From contig CAYQJO010000248.1 of the NCBI GenBank assembly GCA_964417785.1, positions 1 through 6,312 on the forward strand: DNA of 6,312 nt. The letters run 5' to 3'. Source of the stretch: DAOTUL01 sp034437435. Lineage in GTDB: Bacteria > Chloroflexota > Anaerolineae > Aggregatilineales > Phototrophicaceae. Each line of letters begins with the position of its first letter. The stretch's first letter is position 1. This document shows positions 1 through 6,154 of this stretch, one piece after another. The notes under the pieces are model-generated. The model searched no databases. It had not been told where the DNA came from and was given only the letters and a program-made list of their open reading frames with translations. The position numbers and the translations under genes are program-made.

Positions 1-1435
1 CGTCGGCATCGCCCCACAGCGCCGCCAGCATGGCCCGGTCGCAGGTCGTCTCCAACGGCAGCACCCCCGTCTGGCGGAAGCGGCGGCGCAGATCGTCATC
101 CGGCAGCGCCTCGTAGCTCAACGACAGCGACAGCGCCAGATTCAGGTCCTTGTCGGCCTCATCCACCGATAGATCACGGAACGGCTCCGGCTCCGATTCG
201 CGCTTGTCCAGCAGGCGCAGCAGATCGGCGGCATCGTCGGCGTAACCGTCGGCAATCTGCCGCGCCGCCAGCGTGACCGCCAGTGTGTGACCGTCGAAGC
301 GCTCGACCACCGCCCGGTAACGGGGATCGTCGCGCCCGGTCAGGTTGCCCATCAGCCGTGCGCCCTCGTCCGGTGCCAGCGTGTTCAGGCGGATGTCCAC
401 GCCCTGGACGCGGTTCGCCAGTTGGCCGCTGCGGGTGGAGATCAACAGACGGCAGGCCGTCCCGCTCACCGGGAAACGGTCCACTAGCTTATGGTCCCAC
501 ACATCGTCCAGCACGATCAGGGCGGCCCGGTCGCGCAGCACGCGGCTGAGGTTGAACGCGCCGTCGTCGGCGTTGGTGTAGTTGTCGCGGGGGTCGCCGA
601 AGTAGAGGCCGATGCGGGCCTGCATATCGGGGATGCGCGGCTCCTGCCCGGCGTCGATCCACAGCACGCCGTCGCGGAAATGGCGGCGCACCTGACAATC
701 CCACGCCAGCGCCGTCGCCAGCGTCGATTTGCCGATGCCGCCCAATCCATAGACGGCCACCGCGCTCGGTGGGGCGCTGATAACAGTCGGGTTGATGGCG
801 TCGGCGCACACGGCGTCACGCGCCGCCTGGAACGGTCCCTCGCGCACGATATAACCGTCGGGCAGTCCGCGCACGCCGACCGGATCGCCGATGGGGGCGT
901 CCTGGTGCAGCCGGGCGGCCAGATCGTCCAGCGCCGCTGTTTCGTCACGGGTGGGGCGGCAGTCGAGGGTGTTGATCTGGCGCACCGCATCCGGGATGAT
1001 GCCGAAATCGCCCTGGCGCAGCACCGGCGTGATCGGCCTGCACAGGGCCGCCGCGAAACCCCATTCCGCCGTCACGTAGGGCGACTCGACCGCGCCCGGT
1101 CCCACCACCAGCACCAGCCGGTCGCAGGCCCGCACCGCCGTTTCGATCTCCTCGGTGAAGCTCAACGACCGTGATGGCAGCGACACCCGGTCCCACCACA
1201 CGGCGAATCCGGCGGCGGTCAGGTGATCGTAGAGCCGCCGCATGAACGATTGGTCGGGTTTATCGTAATCGGTGTCGCGGCCATGATCGTCGTCGGCCCG
1301 CGCATACGAGATGAAGACCCGCGTGGGTCTGGCGGTCGTTTCGTCCGGCAGTGATCGGACGAAATAGACCGCGCCGTTGAAAATCTGTTTACCAAAATTG
1401 ACGTTGCCTGCGATAATATCGCCGGTTGAGACCAT
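1..1435 (-). CDS. TIR / NB-ARC STAND protein, probable immune sensor, 3' end beyond the window
   Basis: The frame is open without a stop from ATG at 1435 to the window edge, giving 478 codons; the C-terminus is missing. Residues about 37-178 form a TIR domain: first strand RVFISYARAD (39-48), then WWDR (80-83), then SPYVTAEW (118-125), where E124 aligns with the catalytic Glu of NAD-cleaving TIR domains. Residues about 225-475 form an NB-ARC ATPase: Walker A GLGGIGKS (230-237, K236), Walker B LIVLDD (306-311), sensor STR (333-335), a modified GLPL motif GHTLA (382-386), and the start of the winged helix LSLSYEALP (437-445). The missing part would normally hold the MHD region and a repeat-type sensor such as TPR or WD40. 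By family knowledge such proteins are soluble switch ATPases that oligomerise on sensing a trigger and activate the TIR effector; an antiphage role is inference. An in-frame ATG at 1453 would add six residues, but the 1435 start has the better RBS. Confidence 0.9.
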   Translation of the reverse strand, partial: MVSTGDIIAGNVNFGKQIFNGAVYFVRSLPDETTARPTRVFISYARADDDHGRDTDYDKPDQSFMRRLYDHLTAAGFAVWWDRVSLPSRSLSFTEEIETAVRACDRLVLVVGPGAVESPYVTAEWGFAAALCRPITPVLRQGDFGIIPDAVRQINTLDCRPTRDETAALDDLAARLHQDAPIGDPVGVRGLPDGYIVREGPFQAARDAVCADAINPTVISAPPSAVAVYGLGGIGKSTLATALAWDCQVRRHFRDGVLWIDAGQEPRIPDMQARIGLYFGDPRDNYTNADDGAFNLSRVLRDRAALIVLDDVWDHKLVDRFPVSGTACRLLISTRSGQLANRVQGVDIRLNTLAPDEGARLMGNLTGRDDPRYRAVVERFDGHTLAVTLAARQIADGYADDAADLLRLLDKRESEPEPFRDLSVDEADKDLNLALSLSLSYEALPDDDLRRRFRQTGVLPLETTCDRAMLAALWGDAD

Positions 1436-1442
1436 CAGCACG

Positions 1443-1448
1443 CTCCCT
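1443..1448 (-). promoter_or_regulatory. Ribosome binding site of the TIR/NB-ARC gene
   Basis: AGGGAG lies 7 nt upstream of the ATG at 1435 on the minus strand. This supports that start over the in-frame ATG at 1453, which has only a weak purine stretch in front of it. Confidence 0.65.
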
Positions 1449-1462
1449 ATCATACCGTCTCT

Positions 1463-1491
1463 ATTATGGACGACGTGAGGGGGATGCGCAA
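1463..1491 (-). promoter_or_regulatory. Weak sigma-70-like promoter candidate for the TIR/NB-ARC gene
   Basis: On the minus strand, TTGCGC (1491-1486, three of six consensus bases) is separated by 17 nt from CATAAT (1468-1463, five of six). Transcription would begin near 1456 and give a leader of about 20 nt containing the RBS. An overlapping TATGAT (1454-1449) is a good -10 by itself but has no matching -35. The element sits just gene-side of the palindromic repeats. This is a pattern match only. Confidence 0.3.
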
Positions 1492-1507
1492 TTTGCGGCC
1501 AGGGCAA

Positions 1508-1556
1508 TCGGTTTCTGGGGCAAGTGGGGCGGACGCGAAAAATCGCGTCCCTACGA
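1508..1556. repeat. 49-bp dispersed palindromic repeat, copy A (hairpin 1)
   Basis: This 49-bp block recurs in the same orientation at 2687-2735 with one difference (G at 1529, A at 2708). Its right half is a perfect hairpin, GGACGCGA-AAAA-TCGCGTCC (1531-1550), followed by CTACGA. The left part (1508-1530) is non-palindromic, so the repeat is larger than the stem alone. It lies between the aldo/keto reductase stop and the TIR/NB-ARC start. There is no U-run next to the stem, so a classical intrinsic terminator is not supported. It resembles REP- or MITE-type intergenic repeats; no transposase is visible. Confidence 0.85.
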
Positions 1557-1563
1557 AATGTGG

Positions 1564-1593
1564 GTAGGGACGGCCTTCTGGCCGTCCGTTACG
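1564..1593. repeat. Palindromic repeat, hairpin 2, adjacent to copy A
   Basis: A perfect stem-loop GGACGGCC-TTCT-GGCCGTCC occupies 1568-1587, preceded by GTAG and followed by GTTACG. It shares the 8-4-8 geometry and the outer GGAC/GTCC of hairpin 1 but has different inner arm bases and loop. Its left flank GTAGGGA (1564-1570) is the reverse complement of TCCCTAC (1548-1554) at the right side of hairpin 1, so the two units face each other across 9 nt, as in a doublet. It begins 18 nt past the aldo/keto reductase stop and might aid 3'-end formation, though it has no U-run. Confidence 0.8.
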
Positions 1594-1605
1594 GCGGCGA
1601 TCAAT

Positions 1606-2568
1606 CTACCAGGCGTACTGCTCTGGCGAGGTCTTGTAACCGGGCCAGATGGCGTCCAGTTCGGCCAGTTGCTCGGCGGTGAACTTGATCTCGACGGCGC
1701 GACCGCTGTTGGTAAGCTGCTCCAGGGTGCGCGGGCCGATGATGGGCGCGGCGACGGCGGGCTGGTGCAGCAGCCACGCCAGCGCGACATTGGCCGGATG
1801 CTCGCCCAGGTCGTCGCAGAATGTCTCGTAGCGGTCCACCTTGTCGCCGTGCTGCTCGCGGATTTGCTGGGCGCGGCCACCCTGACGGCGCACGCCTTCC
1901 TCTTTGGTCCCGGCCAGGATGCCACCCGCCAGCGGCGACCAGGGGATCAGGCTCAGGCCGTATTCCAGCGCCGCCGGGACGACTTCCATCTCGACGCTGC
2001 GTTCGCTCAGGTTGTAGAGGCTCTGCTCGCTGACGAGTCCCATGAAGTTGCGCTTTTTGGCGGCTTCGTTGGCCTGGGCGATGTGCCAGCCGGCGAAGTT
2101 GCTGCTGCCGACATAGAGGACCTTGCCCTCACGCACAAGCTGCTCCATCGCCTGCCAGATTTCCTCCCAGGGCGTGTTGCGGTCCACATGGTGCATCTGG
2201 TAGAGGTCGATGTAGTCGGTCTGGAGGCGTTTGAGGCTGGCCTCGCAGGCGTGCTTGATGTTGTAGGCGGACAGCCCCTTGTAGTTGGGCCATTCCAGCA
2301 TCTCGCCGTAGAGCTTGGTGGCGATGACGGTCTTCTCGCGGCGGCTGCCACCTTTGGCGAACCAGCGCCCGATGATGGTCTCGGTGAAGCCGTCTTCCAC
2401 ATCGCGCCCGTAGCGGTTGGCGGTGTCGAAGAAGTTGATGCCCATATCCAGGGCGGTATCCATGATGGTGTGGCTGTCGTCTTCGCTGGTGCGCGGGCCG
2501 AAGTTCATGGTCCCCAGGCACAACTGGCTCACGCTCAGACCGGTGCGTCCAAGATAGTTATATTGCAT
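1606..2568 (-). CDS. Aldo/keto reductase, NADPH-dependent type
   Basis: This is a complete 320-residue protein of normal length for the aldo/keto reductase family, a cytoplasmic (beta/alpha)8 barrel that reduces aldehydes or ketones with NAD(P)H. The N-terminus YNYLGRTGLSVSQLCLGT (3-20) is typical. The catalytic tetrad is complete: D48 and Y53 in FFDTANRYG (46-54), K85 in IATKLYG (82-88), H126 in DLYQMHH (121-127). Other family signatures are VGSSNFAGWHIAQAN in the middle, IPWSPLAGGILAG, and the late cofactor-binding stretch IIGPRTLEQL. It looks closest to the YajO/general-stress aldo/keto reductase type; the substrate cannot be told. A longer reading from 2643 is possible, but the start at 2568 has a strong RBS and begins where the family begins. 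The gene is divergent from the large regulator at 2874 and is flanked on both sides by the 49-bp repeat. Confidence 0.95.
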   Translation of the reverse strand: MQYNYLGRTGLSVSQLCLGTMNFGPRTSEDDSHTIMDTALDMGINFFDTANRYGRDVEDGFTETIIGRWFAKGGSRREKTVIATKLYGEMLEWPNYKGLSAYNIKHACEASLKRLQTDYIDLYQMHHVDRNTPWEEIWQAMEQLVREGKVLYVGSSNFAGWHIAQANEAAKKRNFMGLVSEQSLYNLSERSVEMEVVPAALEYGLSLIPWSPLAGGILAGTKEEGVRRQGGRAQQIREQHGDKVDRYETFCDDLGEHPANVALAWLLHQPAVAAPIIGPRTLEQLTNSGRAVEIKFTAEQLAELDAIWPGYKTSPEQYAW

Positions 2569-2575
2569 AATTCGA

Positions 2576-2583
2576 CTCTCCTT
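2576..2583 (-). promoter_or_regulatory. Strong ribosome binding site that fixes the aldo/keto reductase start
   Basis: AAGGAGAG on the minus strand ends 7 nt before the ATG at 2568; the GGAG core is 9 nt away. This near-ideal site rejects the upstream in-frame ATG at 2643, which would add 25 residues unlike the family. Confidence 0.8.
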
Positions 2584-2597
2584 ATGATAATTTGTTC

Positions 2598-2617
2598 GGA
2601 TGTGGCATGCCGCATCC
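2598..2617. promoter_or_regulatory. 20-bp near-perfect palindrome, operator candidate for the aldo/keto reductase
   Basis: GGATGTGGCA and TGCCGCATCC form a palindrome with no spacer and a single mismatched pair, centred about 40 bp upstream of the aldo/keto reductase ATG. Another inverted half, ATGCCAC (2637-2643), pairs with GTGGCAT inside the palindrome (2602-2608). The length and position fit a dimeric repressor or activator site, or a hairpin in the mRNA leader. It differs in sequence and geometry from the GGAC/GTCC hairpin family. The binding protein is unknown. Confidence 0.45.
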
Positions 2618-2686
2618 CTGCCGCGATAGTACGAGTATGCCACGATTGGATCGATCCTGCACGCGAATGGTCTGGGATGGGTGTAT

Positions 2687-2735
2687 TCGGTTTCTGGGGC
2701 AAGTGGGACGGACGCGAAAAATCGCGTCCCTACGA
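2687..2735. repeat. 49-bp dispersed palindromic repeat, copy B (hairpin 3)
   Basis: This block matches 1508-1556 at 48 of 49 positions in the same orientation, 1179 bp away. It includes the perfect hairpin GGACGCGA-AAAA-TCGCGTCC (2710-2729) followed by CTACGA. Unlike copy A it has no second hairpin next to it. The near identity, including the 23 non-palindromic bases, points to recent copying rather than independent hairpins. Confidence 0.85.
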
Positions 2736-2811
2736 TACACCGTTGGTACTATTCAGCCGAAGTCAAGAAATTCGCCAATAATCTTAAATGCACCTGGCGT
2801 TCGCCCGGAAC

Positions 2812-2840
2812 TGGTCAAACTGACGGTTTCCGTTTATCAT
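2812..2840 (+). promoter_or_regulatory. Promoter candidate for the large regulator
   Basis: TGGTCA (2812-2817, four of six -35 bases) is followed after 17 nt by TATCAT (2835-2840, five of six -10 bases). Transcription would start near 2847, giving a leader of about 27 nt before ATG 2874. Spacing is optimal and the surroundings are AT-richer than the coding DNA. It is a pattern match only. Confidence 0.4.
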
Positions 2841-2873
2841 ATGTTTGTTCAGGTATGGTAAAAATTGGCGATT

Positions 2874-5800
2874 ATGACCGACGTACAAGATCACCCCGTA
2901 TCGATTCAAGAAGGTGGCCCGCCGAAGGTTTTGCTGGTTACGCAGCAGAGCGCGGACGCCCTTTTCTCTTATTTGGACCCCGAAGATTTTGAACAGGTGC
3001 GCGTGGGCGACACGGGCAAAGCCATGGAGACGCTGCGCGAGACGCCCTACGACTTGATCGTCATAGACGATACGCTGACTGGCGACAACACCGTGCCGGT
3101 TGTGCGCGAACTCAAGCGGCGGATGCCGCTGGTGCCGCTGGTGGTGGCGTCGGAAGATAACAACCTGGAATATCAGGTGCGGCTGGTCGATGCCGGGATA
3201 GACGACCTGCTCTCGCCGAACGAGACCGATGAGGCGGGACTGCGCCACTTCCTGCTGCTGCTGCGCCAGCGGCGCAAGAATCTGGGCATGGCGCGGCAGA
3301 ACCACGACCTCAGCACAATCACGCAGTTATCGCGCAGCCTGCACGGGGCCGATCATCCCATGACGCTGATCGTGGACGCCATCGACCTGCTGTCGAGCAT
3401 GATGAACCTCTACGGGTTGATCGTGGCATTGGAGGAGGGCGACCGTATCCATCTGTATGCCGGGTCGGCGGGGGTGAACACCAACCGCCGCCTGTATGAG
3501 AGCGTGATGGACCTGCACCGCTTCGATCCCTTCCGCCAGTCCATCGACACCGAGATGGTGCAGATTTTCAAAAACCTGAGTGACTTCCCTTATTACACAC
3601 CCATACCGGTGCTGCCGGATGCGCGGTCGGCCATCATCCTGCCGCTGAATTACCGCGATCACACCTTCGGTTCCATCGGTGTGTTGGGTACCGAGACCAA
3701 CCAGGTCGATCACGATAATCTGGTCATCTACGAGTTGTTCGCCACCCACTTCGCCAGCGCCTACCAGAATGTGCGCGATTATCACTCGGTCGATGCCGAT
3801 GTGCAGTCCAGCCGCCATCTGCTGCGGGCGTGGCAGCGCTTCACCAGTTTGTTCCAGGCCAACGACATCGCCCATGCGCTGGCGGAACTGCTGACCGAGA
3901 TACCCAACGTGGCGCAGACGCTGGTATGGCTCTACGACGACGACGAGCAGAAGTCGGTCACGGTGGTGACGCAGGTGCCGGAGGTCGAAGACATCTTCCG
4001 CAGCCTGCACCGCGACGGCATCGTCAACCGTTTCATCGAGCAGTTCGACAAGCGTATGCAGCCGCTGCATTTCCGCCTGGGGCGCGACAAGCAGGACCCA
4101 CTCGGCCCGCTCTACCGTATGATGGAAGGCCAGCAGTTGGTGATGGTGCCGATCACGGACTCGGCGCGTCTGCTGGGCTGCGCGTTTGTCAGCGTCGATA
4201 ACAACCAGCCGATCAGCGCCGAGAACATGAATCTGCTGGAAAATCTCTCCAACGCCGCCGGGCGCACGCTGGAACGCAACATGCTCATCGACGTGATGGA
4301 GGAACAGACCGGGCGGCTGGAGGCGATTCTGCGCAGCATCCACGAGGGTATTTTCTTCGTGGACCACACCGACCATATCGTGTTCTGCAATCCGCAGTTC
4401 ACCGAACTGACCGGCATTAACCCATCCGAGGTGATGGGGATGCGCTCGCAGGTGCTGGTGGACGGTCTGGTTCAGCGCAGCCACACCCCGGTGGAGACAC
4501 AAACCGCGTTGCAGGGTGCCATCACCCAGGCGCACACCTCCGGCGAGGACAAAGATTACCCGATTGTCGAGTTCGAGGTCAAAGACCTGAAGCACAGCCT
4601 GTTCATCGAAGTGCTGCCCATTGGCCCCGGCTATAACAATGCCGATACGCGCTGGGTGGGGTTCCTGTGGAGCGAACGCCAGGGCGGCGGGGGCGATATG
4701 CCTAACAGCGAGCGCCGCCAGCTTCTCAACAATCTGATCGAGAGTGTCGGTGTGCCGTTCGCCAATCTCTACAGCTCGATCATGACGCTTTCCGAGCAGC
4801 ACGGCGACTTCAGCTACCGCGAGCGCGGTCACTTCATCGACCAGATCGAGCAGCAGATCGAGGATGTGCGCCAGCTATGGAGCAACTTCCTGCAAGTCTA
4901 CAATCTGGAAGTCTCCGGTGTGCAGCTTGACCGGGCCGAGATGGATGTGCTGGAACTGGTGGAGCATGTGGTGGACAGCCGCGCCTTCAGCAAGTACCGC
5001 CGCCAGATTCAGATTGAAGCGCCGCCGCCGCGCTCCAAAGTAGACGTGGACGAGCGCTTCATCGAACGCGCCCTGAGCAATGTGCTGGAAAACGCCGTCA
5101 AGTTCTCGCCGAAGGAATCGCCGATTCTGATTCAGGTCAAAGCGCAGAACGACGAGGTCTACATCAACGTGCAGGATCAGGGCATCGGCATTCCCGCCAA
5201 CCAGATTCAGAACGTCTTCGATCCCTTCTATCAGGCGGGCAACAATCCGTCGGGCCGGGCTGGCGCGGGGCTGGGGTTGTACATTACGAAAGAACTGGTA
5301 GAGAAGCACGGCGGGCGGGTCGTGGTGGAGAGCCGGCGTGGGCGCGGCAGCACCGTGTCGCTGATTCTGCCGGCACTGGACGGCGTGACCGTCACCGCTG
5401 AGGACCGTCCGGCAGCGGCGGCCCAGGCCAACCAGCGGCGTCCCGGTGATGTGATGGTGGTCGAGGGACGGTCCAGCCTGAGCAACAGCTTCTACGACGA
5501 ATTGGAGAAGAGCGGTTACGGGCTGGTCATCTGCAAGTCGGAGTACGAGGCGCTGCGTGATCTGGGTATGGTGCGTTTGGACCTGATTATTGTGGAGACC
5601 GATCTGCACGGGGGCAGTGGGGTGGATTTCGCCCGGCGGCTGCGCGAGGACACCGAGGTGCCGATCATGCTGCTTTCGGAGTTCGATGACGAGAATATCC
5701 GCATCCAGGGCCTGCGCAGCGGTGCCGACGATTTCGTCAATCTGCCCATCAGTCCGGTGGAGTTTGTCGCCCGGATCGAGGCCATTGCCAAGCGCAAATC

Positions 5801-6122
5801 TATCCGCGAGCGCACGCACCAGCCGCTGGAACTGGACCGGCTGTATATCGACTTCGCCCAGCGCGAGGTCTATCTGGATAACCAGCCCCTGTATCTGACG
5901 CGCATTGAGTACGATCTGCTGCAAACGCTGGCGCTCAATAAGGGGCAGGTTCTCACGCACAAGCAACTGCTGGACAAGGTGTGGGGGCCGGAATACCAGG
6001 ACGAGACGCAGTATTTGTGGGTGAACGTCAGCCGTCTGCGTAAGAAGCTGGAACCGACGCCGGAACACAAGCGCTTCATCCACACGCAGCCGGGCATCGG
6101 GTATATCTTCCGCGAGCCGTAA
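2874..6122 (+). CDS. Single-chain sensor/transcription factor: REC-GAF-GAF-PAS-(H-less)DHp-HATPase-REC-OmpR winged helix
   Basis: A soluble 1082-residue protein with no membrane segment or signal peptide. Domains: receiver (about 17-135); GAF (about 145-300); GAF (about 318-470); linker helix; PAS (about 483-603); DHp-like helices (611-685); HATPase_c (about 690-836); second receiver (about 858-975); OmpR/PhoB-type winged helix (984-1082, ending IHTQPGIGYIF). The HATPase keeps its N box (N736, N740), DQGIGIP (768-774), FDPF (782-785) and GAGLGL (797-802). The expected DHp His is E623 in IESVGVP (622-628). Receiver 1 keeps D65 but has T23/Q24 and S114 for the acidic pair and Lys; receiver 2 has E908 for the acceptor Asp, G865 in the pocket and L957 for Lys. 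It probably senses a small ligand through GAF/PAS and binds DNA directly; ligand and targets are unknown. TTG 2865 is an alternative start (three more residues); TAA at 2859 blocks longer forms. Neither start has a clear Shine-Dalgarno site. Confidence 0.9.
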   Translation: MTDVQDHPVSIQEGGPPKVLLVTQQSADALFSYLDPEDFEQVRVGDTGKAMETLRETPYDLIVIDDTLTGDNTVPVVRELKRRMPLVPLVVASEDNNLEYQVRLVDAGIDDLLSPNETDEAGLRHFLLLLRQRRKNLGMARQNHDLSTITQLSRSLHGADHPMTLIVDAIDLLSSMMNLYGLIVALEEGDRIHLYAGSAGVNTNRRLYESVMDLHRFDPFRQSIDTEMVQIFKNLSDFPYYTPIPVLPDARSAIILPLNYRDHTFGSIGVLGTETNQVDHDNLVIYELFATHFASAYQNVRDYHSVDADVQSSRHLLRAWQRFTSLFQANDIAHALAELLTEIPNVAQTLVWLYDDDEQKSVTVVTQVPEVEDIFRSLHRDGIVNRFIEQFDKRMQPLHFRLGRDKQDPLGPLYRMMEGQQLVMVPITDSARLLGCAFVSVDNNQPISAENMNLLENLSNAAGRTLERNMLIDVMEEQTGRLEAILRSIHEGIFFVDHTDHIVFCNPQFTELTGINPSEVMGMRSQVLVDGLVQRSHTPVETQTALQGAITQAHTSGEDKDYPIVEFEVKDLKHSLFIEVLPIGPGYNNADTRWVGFLWSERQGGGGDMPNSERRQLLNNLIESVGVPFANLYSSIMTLSEQHGDFSYRERGHFIDQIEQQIEDVRQLWSNFLQVYNLEVSGVQLDRAEMDVLELVEHVVDSRAFSKYRRQIQIEAPPPRSKVDVDERFIERALSNVLENAVKFSPKESPILIQVKAQNDEVYINVQDQGIGIPANQIQNVFDPFYQAGNNPSGRAGAGLGLYITKELVEKHGGRVVVESRRGRGSTVSLILPALDGVTVTAEDRPAAAAQANQRRPGDVMVVEGRSSLSNSFYDELEKSGYGLVICKSEYEALRDLGMVRLDLIIVETDLHGGSGVDFARRLREDTEVPIMLLSEFDDENIRIQGLRSGADDFVNLPISPVEFVARIEAIAKRKSIRERTHQPLELDRLYIDFAQREVYLDNQPLYLTRIEYDLLQTLALNKGQVLTHKQLLDKVWGPEYQDETQYLWVNVSRLRKKLEPTPEHKRFIHTQPGIGYIFREP

Positions 6123-6131
6123 CGGCCTTGC

Positions 6132-6151
6132 GGACGCCCGGTTGGGCAGTC
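6132..6151. repeat. Degenerate palindromic repeat, hairpin 4
   Basis: GGACGCCC-GGTT-GGGC is followed by AGTC where GTCC is expected, so the outer stem is broken by an inserted A and a lost C. The stretch 6130-6147 is identical over 18 bp to 6259-6276 in hairpin 7, which shows the intact form. It begins 9 nt past the stop of the large regulator and could have a role in its 3' end, but has no U-run. Confidence 0.7.
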
Positions 6152-6154
6152 GTG

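Larger units (their letters stand above)
2569..2873. other. Divergent intergenic control region between aldo/keto reductase and large regulator
   Basis: These 305 bp separate two divergently transcribed genes and contain no supportable ORF. From left to right they hold the aldo/keto reductase RBS (2576-2583), a 20-bp palindrome (2598-2617), a GC-mixed stretch, the 49-bp repeat copy B (2687-2735), an AT-richer stretch around 2740-2790, and a promoter candidate reading right (2812-2840). The repeat sits between the two genes' likely promoters. I could not find a convincing -35/-10 pair for the aldo/keto reductase. Confidence 0.7.

Noticed and set aside
491..1174. 227-codon plus-strand ORF opposite the TIR/NB-ARC gene
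   Set aside because: The opposite strand reads TIR and NB-ARC motifs continuously across it, so this is a shadow frame.
2569..2643. N-terminal 25-residue extension of the aldo/keto reductase from ATG 2643
   Set aside because: It would translate through the palindrome and the strong RBS, and the family begins at the internal Met encoded at 2568.
2715..2770. TTGACT-like -35 on the minus strand upstream of the aldo/keto reductase
   Set aside because: No -10 hexamer lies at 16-18 nt; the nearest fit is about 21 nt away and runs into the repeat.
1426..2781. 451-codon plus-strand ORF over the aldo/keto reductase
   Set aside because: It is antisense to a clear enzyme gene, has no recognisable domain and spans the repeats; long antisense frames are expected in GC-rich codon usage.
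3327..4832. 501-codon minus-strand ORF within the large regulator
   Set aside because: Its sequence is His/Val/Gln/Asp-rich, mirroring sense codons, with no family signature; the sense frame has GAF and PAS domains there.
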